Assembly (NCBI GenBank): GCA_031292915.1
Contig: JAUMSH010000076.1
Coordinates: 1-64,000 of the forward strand
Direction of reading: 5' to 3'
DNA length: 64,000 nucleotides
Source of the DNA: Collinsella sp.
GTDB taxonomy: Bacteria > Actinomycetota > Coriobacteriia > Coriobacteriales > Coriobacteriaceae
Position 1 is the stretch's first letter; each line of letters opens with the position of its first letter. The translations under genes were made by a program, and so were the position numbers. Under the pieces are notes generated by a model that made no database searches, was not told where the DNA came from, and saw nothing but the letters and a program-made list of their open reading frames with translations. Below, one piece after another: positions 49,043 through 56,437 of this stretch.

Positions 49043-50946
49043 TAACAGCCCTCCTCTCGCACGACCGTTTCGGATTTGGCCTTGTCCGAGACGTTAGAAG
49101 AACTGTCTGAGCGACCGATCAGCAGGTCCACCAACTCGTCGGCCAACGACTCAACCGTATAGAGCCCGCCGCGACGCAGCGGCACGCCCGCCTCCGTAAG
49201 CGCCAGCGCCATACGCTGGGCGGCGGGAACGCCCAAGCCGATCGACTTGAGCTCATCGGCATGCGCAAACACCTGCGCGGGGGTTCCCTCGGCAAACACC
49301 GCACCTTCGTTCATCACGACAATACGGTCGCAGCAATTGGCCAGGTCATCCATGCTGTGCGAAACCATGACAACGGTCAGGCCCTCGCGATGGAGTCGAT
49401 CGATGAGCCCTAGGAAATCCCTGCGAGCAGCCGGATCGAGCCCCGCCATGGGCTCATCGAGTACCAGGACTTCAGGCTCCATGGCGAGTACGCCGGCGAA
49501 TGCCACACGCCGTTGCTGACCGCCCGAAAGCTCAAAGGGGCTCTTGTCGCCGACCGTGGAAAGGTCGAGGCCCACGCGCGAGAGCGATGACTCGACACGA
49601 CGGTCGACTTCATCTTGCGGCAAGCCAAGGTTATGCGGACCAAACGCCACGTCCTGCGCCACGGTTTCGGCAAACAGCTGACGCTCAGGATATTGAAACA
49701 CCACGCCGACCTTGGCCTTAACCGCGGCGGCGTCTTTCTTGTTTGACAGATCGAGCCCCAGCGCGCGAACGGATCCCTCCTGAGGGCGAATCAAACCGTT
49801 GAGATGCTGGACCAGCGTCGACTTACCCGAACCGGTATGACCTGCCAAGCCCAGGAACTCGCCGCGACGCACCGTCAGCGATACACCGCGCAGCGCCCAC
49901 GGGCTGCTGGGGACGTTTCCCCAGAGAGCCTGTTTGCTCGATTTGTCCGCAGTGGCCGAGCGCTTATGCCAGCGGCGGCGCTCGCGCGGACTGAGCGAAT
50001 AACTGTACGAAACATGGGATAGTTCGATGACGGGCTCCGACGCGTTGCCCTCGTTGTCTACCGGAACAGTGCCGTCAGCGATTTCCAACTGGGATACGGA
50101 AGACTGCCCCGCGATGTCCGTCCCACTCCGCTCGGCATAAGCCTGCGCAATCTCGGCGACCATATCCGCCTCACGCACCTGCGCGCAAACGGGCACGCCC
50201 TTCGCACGAAGTGACCTGCCCAGACGACACGACTCCGGCATATCCAGGTTGAGCTGCGCAAGCTCATCCGCCCGCGTCAAGATTTCCTCGGGCGTACCGA
50301 GCATGGCAACGTGCCCCGCCCGAAACACCGCGACACGATCGGCCTCGGCGGCCTCCTCCATAAAGTGCGTAATCATCACGATAGTCATGCCGCGATCGTG
50401 GAGCGCATGACAGGCCTTCATAAGGCCCTTGCGTCCGCGCGGATCGAGCATCGAGGAGGCCTCGTCCAAGATAAGCACGCGCGGCTCCATGGCAAGTACG
50501 CCGGCGAGCGCCACGCGCTGCTTTTGTCCGCCCGAGAGCGCATGGGTCTCATGGCGCTCAAAGCCCACCAGGCCCACGGCCTTCAGCGCCTCGCGCACGC
50601 GCTGCGCGATCTGGGCCGATTCGACCCCTAAGTTCTCGGGACCAAACGCAACATCGTCCTCGACAAGCGTCGCCACAAGCTGGTCGTCGGGATTCTGGAA
50701 CACCATGCCCGCGGTCGAACGAATGTCGTAGACCAACTCGGGATCGGACGCATCCATGCCGTTGACGCGCACCGTGCCCGCATCGGGCTGCAGCAGCGCA
50801 TTCAGATGCTTGGCAAACGTCGACTTGCCCGACCCATTACCACCGAGGATGCAGAAAAACTCGCCGTCCTCGATGTTTAGATCGACGCCGTCGAGTGCCG
50901 ACACGGCACCGTCATAGCTAAAGGAAACGCCCCGACACTCAATCAT
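49042..50946 (-). CDS. ECF transporter ATPase, two nucleotide-binding domains fused (EcfA1-EcfA2)
   Basis: The 634-residue protein has two complete ABC ATPase domains. Domain 1 (about 1-270) has Walker A GGNGSGKST, signature LSGGQKQR and Walker B VLILDEASS. Domain 2 (about 305-600) has GHTGSGKST, LSGGQQRR and VLVLDEPMAGLD. In most bacteria EcfA1 and EcfA2 are separate genes; here one chain supplies both. The ATG overlaps the ribU stop by four bases (ATGA). Together with ribU and ecfT it makes a complete transporter. Confidence 0.93.
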   Translation of the reverse strand: MIECRGVSFSYDGAVSALDGVDLNIEDGEFFCILGGNGSGKSTFAKHLNALLQPDAGTVRVNGMDASDPELVYDIRSTAGMVFQNPDDQLVATLVEDDVAFGPENLGVESAQIAQRVREALKAVGLVGFERHETHALSGGQKQRVALAGVLAMEPRVLILDEASSMLDPRGRKGLMKACHALHDRGMTIVMITHFMEEAAEADRVAVFRAGHVAMLGTPEEILTRADELAQLNLDMPESCRLGRSLRAKGVPVCAQVREADMVAEIAQAYAERSGTDIAGQSSVSQLEIADGTVPVDNEGNASEPVIELSHVSYSYSLSPRERRRWHKRSATADKSSKQALWGNVPSSPWALRGVSLTVRRGEFLGLAGHTGSGKSTLVQHLNGLIRPQEGSVRALGLDLSNKKDAAAVKAKVGVVFQYPERQLFAETVAQDVAFGPHNLGLPQDEVDRRVESSLSRVGLDLSTVGDKSPFELSGGQQRRVAFAGVLAMEPEVLVLDEPMAGLDPAARRDFLGLIDRLHREGLTVVMVSHSMDDLANCCDRIVVMNEGAVFAEGTPAQVFAHADELKSIGLGVPAAQRMALALTEAGVPLRRGGLYTVESLADELVDLLIGRSDSSSNVSDKAKSETVVREEGC

Positions 50947-51533
50947 GCGCGGCCTTTGACCTGGTCCTTTTTAGGCGTGATGAGGTTGGAGACCGCCTTG
51001 TACACCGCAAGCGTCAATACCGAATTAAGCACGGTCTTGATAAGGTTGAACGGCAGCACGGCAGGAATCATGAGCGGGGCGATCACATCTACCGAGCCAT
51101 ACCAGAACCATACGCCAATGGTAAGGTTTGCGACCATAGACAGCGCCGTAGCGGCAATGACGCCGAGCACCAGGCCAATCACAGCACCCTTATAGGTATG
51201 CATCTTCTGGTACACGATAGCCGCGGGGAGAATATAGCCCAGCGTAGCCACCAGGTTCATAAGCGCGCCGACCCAGTCACCCGTGGTGAGCGCATGGATA
51301 ACGATCGCCATAGCGGCAACGGCAGTGCCGGCACCAGGGCCGTACGCAAATCCACACACCATCGCCGGCACCAGCGACGGGTCATACGTCAAAAACGGCG
51401 CCGAAGGGAGGATGGGAAGCTGCACGTACATAAACAGGGCGCCCAAGGCGCACATCAACGCCATGGTAACGAGCTGTTTGGTGCTCCACCTATTTGTGTT
51501 CTCAAAATGGATATGCTGCGACTGTTCAGACAT
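50943..51533 (-). CDS. ribU: Riboflavin ECF substrate-binding protein RibU
   Basis: RibU is the membrane S-component that binds riboflavin. The 196-residue protein has six hydrophobic segments, begins MSEQSQHIHFENTNRWSTKQLV, and contains the conserved LPILPSAPFLTYDPSLVPAMVCGFAYGP substrate-site region. It directly follows an FMN riboswitch, which fixes the substrate as riboflavin with good confidence. ATG 51533 follows AGGTGA; an in-frame ATG at 51554 lies in the riboswitch 3' end. Confidence 0.94.
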   Translation of the reverse strand: MSEQSQHIHFENTNRWSTKQLVTMALMCALGALFMYVQLPILPSAPFLTYDPSLVPAMVCGFAYGPGAGTAVAAMAIVIHALTTGDWVGALMNLVATLGYILPAAIVYQKMHTYKGAVIGLVLGVIAATALSMVANLTIGVWFWYGSVDVIAPLMIPAVLPFNLIKTVLNSVLTLAVYKAVSNLITPKKDQVKGRA

Positions 51534-51552
51534 AAGATCACCTGCCTCTTTC

Positions 51553-51726
51553 ATCCGGACTCTAACCGTTGGTACTGGGATCTCACCAGTTCAGCCGGCA
51601 TGCGAACCAACACACGCACGGGTCGCGGACTCATCGGCCCGGTCGCAGACGCCTCGCCTGCGCCACGGCACCCCTTTGGCACCGCCCGATTTACCGCCAG
51701 TGGGGAATTCCACCCCGCCCTGAAAC
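51553..51726 (-). promoter_or_regulatory. FMN riboswitch (RFN element)
   Basis: The minus strand reads TTTCAGGGCGGGGTGGAATT at its 5' side, then CCCCACTGGCGGTAAAT, GAGTCCGCGACCC, and at its 3' side CTGGTGAGATCCCAGTACC and GGTTAGAGTCCGGATGAAAG. These are the highly conserved RFN blocks. It ends 20 bp before the ribU start codon with no obvious terminator between, so control may be at translation initiation. Confidence 0.96.
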
Positions 51727-51930
51727 AGCAATTGCAAGTGTAGCACCAGTAAGCTTTCGCGCAAGTATGCCAAGGGTAATTTGTGGCGGGGATCAGTTGC
51801 CGCAACAACCACGTTCCCCACCCATCCCAAAGTAGCGCGCCTTTCGCGCAAAGCGCGAAACAGCGAAGGGGACACGTATCCCTATCGACCACGTCCTTCT
51901 CCGCCCTCCGACCTCAAGGCCGTAAACGCA

Positions 51931-52073
51931 GGGAATCCGGGGGCGGGACGGGGTTTCTCTCCGGAACATTCCGCAGGACGCAAAGAGGCTCCGCAGCGCG
52001 AAGCGCGATGCGGAGCCTCTTTGCATGTCCGAGGACGTTCCGGAGAGAAACCCCGTCACGCCCCCGGATTCCC
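51931..52073. repeat. 143-bp imperfect inverted repeat downstream of groL
   Basis: Outer arms match over 15 bp (GGGAATCCGGGGGCG), one mismatch, then 21 bp (GACGGGGTTTCTCTCCGGAAC), a 12-bp internal loop, 16 bp (GCAAAGAGGCTCCGCA) and a CGCG-rich centre. It starts 26 bp past the groL stop. Between it and the RFN element, 51727-51930 holds a smaller dyad TTTCGCG/CGCGAAA (51841-51859) and nothing else recognised. Confidence 0.9.
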
Positions 52074-52099
52074 GGTGGGAGTTCTAGACCTTGTCGGCC

Positions 52100-53737
52100 T
52101 TAGTACATACCGCCGCCCTGCTGACCAGCGGTGGCAGCAGCGATAGCGTCCTCAAGCTGAGTGTTCTTGGGCACATCGGAGACGGTGGCCTCGGTGATGA
52201 GGATCAGGCTGGCGACAGAAGCAGCGTTCTGCAGGGTGACGCGGCTGACCTTGACGGGGTCGAGAACGCCCATCTCAATCATGTCGCCCCACTCGCCGTT
52301 GGCAGAGTTGAGACCCTGGCCGGCGGGCAGCTCGGCAACCTTGTCGACCACGACAGCGCCCTCAAAGCCAGCGTTCTTGGCGATGGTAGCGACCGGAGCG
52401 GTCAGAGCCTTCTTGACGATATCGACGCCGATCTTCTCCTCGGGGTCGTCAATCTCAACAGCGTCGAGCGCAGGAGCAGCGTCCATGAAGGCGACGCCGC
52501 CGCCAGCGACAATGCCCTCCTCGACAGCAGCGCGGGTAGCCTGCAGGGCGTCCTCGACGCGGTGCTTGATCTCCTTGAGCTCGGACTCGGTAGCAGCGCC
52601 GACCTTGATGACGGCAACGCCACCGGAGAGCTTGGCCAGGCGCTCCTGGAGCTTCTCGCGGTCGAAGTCAGAGGTGGTGTTCTCCATCTCGCCCTTGATC
52701 TGAGCGATGCGGGCGTCAATGGCCTCCTTGGAGCCAGCGCCGCCGACGACGACGGTGTTGTCCTTGGAGATGGTGACGGACTTAGCGGTACCGAGCATAT
52801 CGGCGGTGATGTCAGCGACCTTCACGCCCAGCTCGTCCAGAGCGGCCTGGCCACCGGTGAGGACGGCGATGTCCTCGAGGATGCGCTTGCGGCGATCGCC
52901 GTAGCCCGGAGCCTTGACGGCGCAGACGTTGAGGGCGCCACGGATCTTGTTGAGGACCAGGGTCGGCAGAGCCTCGCCGTCGATGTCCTCAGCGATGATG
53001 AGCAGGCCACGGCCGGCGCGCTGGACAGCCTCGAGAACAGGCATGATGTCCTGAACGCTGGAGATCTTCTGGTCGGTGATGAGGATGTACGGATCCTTCA
53101 TCACGGCCTCCATGCGGTCGTTGTCCGTGACGAAGTAAGCGGAGACATAGCCCTTGTCGAACTGCATGCCCTCGACAGTGTCGATGGTAATGTCGAACGT
53201 CTGGGAATCCTCGACGGTGATGACGCCGTCCTTGCCCACGACCTCCATGGCCTCGGCGATCTTCTCGCCAACCTCGGGGTCACCGGCAGAGATGGTGCCG
53301 ACGGAAGCGATCTGCTCCTTGGTCTCGACCGGCTTGGCCTGCTTCTTCATCTCGGCGACGGCGGCGTTTACAGCCTTGTCGATGCCGCGACGGATGGCCA
53401 GCGGGTTGGCGCCAGCGGCGACGTTGCGCAGACCGTCGTTGACGATAGCCTGGGCGAGCAGGGTTGCGGTGGTGGTGCCGTCACCCACGGTGTCGTTGGT
53501 CTTGGTGGCGACCTCCTTCACCAGCTGAGCGCCCATGTTCTCGATGTTGTCCTCGAGCTCGATCTCCTTAGCGACGGAAACGCCGTCGTTGGTGATGGTC
53601 GGGGCACCGAACGTGCGCTGCAGAGCGACGTAACGGCCCTTGGGGCCCATGGTGACGGTAACGGCATCGGCCAGAGTGTTGACGCCCTTGGCGAGCTTGG
53701 CGCGGGCATCGGTGTTGAACGTAATGTTCTTTGCCAT
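52100..53737 (-). CDS. groL: Chaperonin GroEL
   Basis: GroEL is the ATP-dependent folding chamber. The 545-residue protein starts MAKNITFNTDARAKLAKGVN, has the nucleotide site TMGPKGRYVAL and DGTTTATLLAQAI, the conserved VGDGTTT and AGGGVAFMDAAPAL segments and the GGM-type tail ending QQGGGMY. It lies 96 bp downstream of groS. The C-terminal GGM tail shows it is the canonical folding paralogue rather than a His-tailed actinobacterial GroEL1. Confidence 0.98.
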   Translation of the reverse strand: MAKNITFNTDARAKLAKGVNTLADAVTVTMGPKGRYVALQRTFGAPTITNDGVSVAKEIELEDNIENMGAQLVKEVATKTNDTVGDGTTTATLLAQAIVNDGLRNVAAGANPLAIRRGIDKAVNAAVAEMKKQAKPVETKEQIASVGTISAGDPEVGEKIAEAMEVVGKDGVITVEDSQTFDITIDTVEGMQFDKGYVSAYFVTDNDRMEAVMKDPYILITDQKISSVQDIMPVLEAVQRAGRGLLIIAEDIDGEALPTLVLNKIRGALNVCAVKAPGYGDRRKRILEDIAVLTGGQAALDELGVKVADITADMLGTAKSVTISKDNTVVVGGAGSKEAIDARIAQIKGEMENTTSDFDREKLQERLAKLSGGVAVIKVGAATESELKEIKHRVEDALQATRAAVEEGIVAGGGVAFMDAAPALDAVEIDDPEEKIGVDIVKKALTAPVATIAKNAGFEGAVVVDKVAELPAGQGLNSANGEWGDMIEMGVLDPVKVSRVTLQNAASVASLILITEATVSDVPKNTQLEDAIAAATAGQQGGGMY

Positions 53738-53833
53738 GGTAGGTAATCCTCCAAAAGAAATGTGACTCGCGTCGCCGCTTCCGAGTCCTATGCGGCAGGC
53801 GCGTTCAAAGACGAATCAGAGATTCTGACGAGG

Positions 53834-54127
53834 CTAGGCCTCGACGACGGCGTAGATGTCGTCGGCGCGCATCAGCAGATACTTCTCGCCGTCGACCTTG
53901 ACCTCGTTGCCACCAAACTTACCGTAGATGACAACGTCGCCGACCTGAACGTCCATGGGAATGCGCTCGCCCTTGTCGTTGACCTTACCGGCGCCAACGG
54001 CAACGATGGTGCCGCGCTGCGGCTTCTCCTGAGCGTTGCTAGCGATGTACAGACCAGAAGCGGTCTTCTGCTCGGCCTCGTCGGGCTTGACCAGGACGCG
54101 ATCTGCAAGCGGCTTCAAAGACGACAT
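53834..54127 (-). CDS. groS: Co-chaperonin GroES
   Basis: GroES caps GroEL. The 97-residue protein starts MSSLKPLADRVLVKPDEAEQKT, carries the mobile loop SGLYIASNAQEKPQRG and ends DDIYAVVEA. ATG 54127 follows AAAGGAGG; an in-frame ATG at 54160 would add 11 residues without homology. It heads the groES-groEL operon. I find no CIRCE element (TTAGCACTC dyad) in the upstream 150 bp. A GC-rich leader hairpin (CCGCGCGG/CCGCGCGG region near 54145-54170) precedes it. Confidence 0.96.
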   Translation of the reverse strand: MSSLKPLADRVLVKPDEAEQKTASGLYIASNAQEKPQRGTIVAVGAGKVNDKGERIPMDVQVGDVVIYGKFGGNEVKVDGEKYLLMRADDIYAVVEA

Positions 54128-54264
54128 GCTTGTTTCCTCCTTTGTGGGCCGCGCGGTCATGCCGCGCGGGTTAACCCTTTTTGTTTGCGTACGCGTTGAA
54201 TGGTACCCACGAATGGCGGGTTATACAACACGGAGTCAAAAAATCTTATTTTTTGGCACTTAGA

Positions 54265-54475
54265 TTTTCTGAATGCCGGGGGATAACTTAGAGGTGGCTC
54301 CCATGTGGCGCCGGAGGGGCGGGGCATAAGGTTTCCTGCTCGGGCAGTCCTGCTCGCACGAAGGCCACATTAAGTGGCCTTCGGCTCGTGCGGAACTCGC
54401 GATAAACCTTATGCCCCGCCCCTCCGGCGCCACACGGGAGCTGAGTCAACGTTATCGGGCCCGGCATTCAGAAAA
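54265..54475. repeat. 211-bp three-tier inverted repeat upstream of groS
   Basis: Outer 16-bp arms TTTTCTGAATGCCGGG (54265-54280) and its complement (54460-54475) are perfect. Middle arms 54298-54334 and 54404-54440 match over 37 bp with one mismatch (contain GGCGCCGGAGGGGCGGGGCA). An inner stem CACGA-AGGCCAC/GTGGCCTT-CGG-CTCGTG closes the structure. Unpaired 16-20-bp segments separate the tiers. It occupies most of the 504-bp space between groS and the amidohydrolase. Confidence 0.92.
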
Positions 54476-54510
54476 GTCAGTGCAGCAAAATGGCGATGCG
54501 GGTAGGGTGC

Positions 54511-54545
54511 ACAAGAAAGGGGCACGTTGCTGAAACGTGCCCCTT
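54511..54545 (-). terminator. Hairpin after the amidohydrolase gene
   Basis: AAGGGGCACGTT and AACGTGCCCCTT are perfect 12-bp arms around a 5-base loop; on the minus strand TCTTGTG follows. It directly abuts the 67-bp repeat copy 2. Confidence 0.65.
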
Positions 54546-54546
54546 A

Positions 54547-54613
54547 AGTTGCGGTGGAATATGGACTGTTTTTGGCTGTTGAGGTGTTATTTAGTCCGTA
54601 TTTCACCGCAACT
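54547..54613. repeat. 67-bp element with terminal inverted repeats, copy 2
   Basis: Same length and ends as the element at 27422-27488. Here the arms AGTTGCGGTGGAATA-T-GGACT and AGTCC-G-TATTTCACCGCAACT pair over 21 positions with two wobble-type differences. It starts 18 bp past the amidohydrolase stop. Confidence 0.8.
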
Positions 54614-54631
54614 GAGGGATGGGATGTGGGG

Positions 54632-56269
54632 CTAACGCTCGTAGATTAAGTTACCTGCCAGGTAGGTGGCCTGAACCTTGGTGGCTTGGAGCTCTTGGGG
54701 GTCAATGGTGAGTGGGTTTTGGTCCAGGACTACCAGGTCGGCGTATTTGCCGGGCTCCAGGCTGCCGAGGTTTTGCTCGTCGCCCGCTGCGTACGCGCTG
54801 CCAAGCGTGTAGTTGCGCAGGGCCGTTGCCGCGTCGATGCGCTCGCTGGGGAGCCAGCCGCCCTCGGGCCAGTGACTGCGAGGGTCTTGGCGCGTGATAG
54901 CCGTGTAGAGCACGTTCATGCTGGTAACGGCCGTGATGGGGCTATCGGTGCCGAAGGCTTGGCGGATGCCGCGCTGCTTATAGGTCGCAAACGGCCACAT
55001 GATGCGGCTGCGCTCCAGGCCCAGGTCGCGCTCCGGGCCACCCGGGTCGAGCGTGATGTGGCAAGGCTGGCTCGAAGCAATGATGTTGAGCTTGCGCAGA
55101 CGATCGATGTCCTGAGGCAGCAAATTCTCCAGATGCTCGAGCGTGTTGTGACCGTGCGGCGGCAGACCGTAGAGCCCTGCCGCCTCCTCAAAGATATCAA
55201 GTGCGGCATGGATGGCACCGTCGCCGATAACGTGGATGCGCACGGTGTGGCCACGCTCGGCTGCCGCCAGAACCAACTTGCGCATGCGCTCGACAGGAAC
55301 CGTCAGGCGACCCTGGTCGCCCGGGAAGCGCGGGTTGGTATAGGGCTCAGTGAGGTATGCGGTATGCTCGCTCGACACGCCGTCGAAGAACTGTTTAAAG
55401 CCTGGCGCCGAGAGCAGCGCGTTGTTCGCGTAGCGGGTCTGGAGTTCTTCCAAGCGTGATTGGTCATCCAGCAGCGTGGGAAACAAATGGGCGCGGATGC
55501 CCAGCTTGCCGGCGGCCTGTAGCTTGTCGTAAACATCGTCGCGAATAAAGTCGCAGCCCGGCATGGGCATGAGCGACATATCGCAGATTGAGGTGATGCC
55601 TTGCTCGGCCATACGCTTCATCTGGTCGGCGTAAGCGCTCGCGATGCGGTCCTCGCCCAGCCACTCAAGACAGCGCGGCAGCAGCTGCATGGCCGCAGCC
55701 TCGTGAGCGATACCCGTGAGTTCGCCATTTGCATCCTTGTCGTAACTGCCACCCGCCGGCGGCTCGCTGTCACGCGTCACGCCGAGGGCTTCGAGTGCGC
55801 GGCTGTTGAGCCACAGGGTATGCCCATCGCCCGAATACATAACACAGGGGCGATCGGGGAAGGCGGCGTCGAGGGAAGCCTTGGTAGGATGCTCGGGCGG
55901 ATCCCAGCGGTAATCGCGCCAGCCCTGGGTCACGACCCAGGCGTCATCGGACAAGCCTTGGGAAAACTTGAGCGCATGCTGCACCAGTGCCGCCTCTGAC
56001 GTGCCCATATCCATGAGCATGTACGGCGAGGAACCGACCGAGGTATGGAAGAAGTGCAGGTGCGCATCATGGAAACCGGGGCAGATGAATTGCTCGCCGT
56101 AGTCGACCACCGGCGTGGCAGCAGGGGCGGCGGCAATCACGTCATCGGGCGTGCCGACCGCGACGATGCGATCGCCCGCAATGGCAATCGCCAGCTCGCG
56201 GGCGGTATCGATACCGTCTTGCGCGGTAAAGACGTTCTTGGAGCGAATAATCCGATCGATATGTCGCAT
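54632..56269 (-). CDS. Amidohydrolase family protein, YtcJ-like
   Basis: The 545-residue protein is a metal-dependent hydrolase of the amidohydrolase superfamily: metal motif CPGFHDAHLHF near residue 62, DGHTLWLNSRAL, RIHVIGDGAIHAALDIFE, SQPCHI and the catalytic Asp in GTDSPITAV, ending with the beta-sandwich segment GSLEPGKYADLVVLDQNP. YtcJ-like enzymes act on N-substituted amides or related compounds; the substrate is unknown. ATG at 56269 has GGGG at suitable spacing, but ATG 56275 is also possible. It is divergent from the M20 peptidase across about 170 bp, which may indicate linked roles. Confidence 0.88.
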   Translation of the reverse strand: MRHIDRIIRSKNVFTAQDGIDTARELAIAIAGDRIVAVGTPDDVIAAAPAATPVVDYGEQFICPGFHDAHLHFFHTSVGSSPYMLMDMGTSEAALVQHALKFSQGLSDDAWVVTQGWRDYRWDPPEHPTKASLDAAFPDRPCVMYSGDGHTLWLNSRALEALGVTRDSEPPAGGSYDKDANGELTGIAHEAAAMQLLPRCLEWLGEDRIASAYADQMKRMAEQGITSICDMSLMPMPGCDFIRDDVYDKLQAAGKLGIRAHLFPTLLDDQSRLEELQTRYANNALLSAPGFKQFFDGVSSEHTAYLTEPYTNPRFPGDQGRLTVPVERMRKLVLAAAERGHTVRIHVIGDGAIHAALDIFEEAAGLYGLPPHGHNTLEHLENLLPQDIDRLRKLNIIASSQPCHITLDPGGPERDLGLERSRIMWPFATYKQRGIRQAFGTDSPITAVTSMNVLYTAITRQDPRSHWPEGGWLPSERIDAATALRNYTLGSAYAAGDEQNLGSLEPGKYADLVVLDQNPLTIDPQELQATKVQATYLAGNLIYER

Positions 56270-56437
56270 GGGCATCCCCATCTCTGGCAGGTAATTCAAC
56301 ACCCCCGAGTGTACTCCCCCGCCCCTGTAACAAAACCCCAAGCGGCAAACGGCAACTTTACCAGCCCTAGCGGCAGGTGGCATACTGGAGAAAGCCTGTA
56401 CGATTTTGCGATCAACCCAGCAAGGAGCAAATCGACC

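Noticed and set aside
51781..52146. Overlapping plus-strand open frames across the 143-bp inverted repeat
   Set aside because: They arise from the GC-rich palindrome, resemble their own antisense frames and have no start signals.
54128..54264. A CIRCE operator upstream of groES
   Set aside because: Only a loose GCACTTAG string at about 54256 was seen; there is no inverted partner at the required 9-bp spacing.
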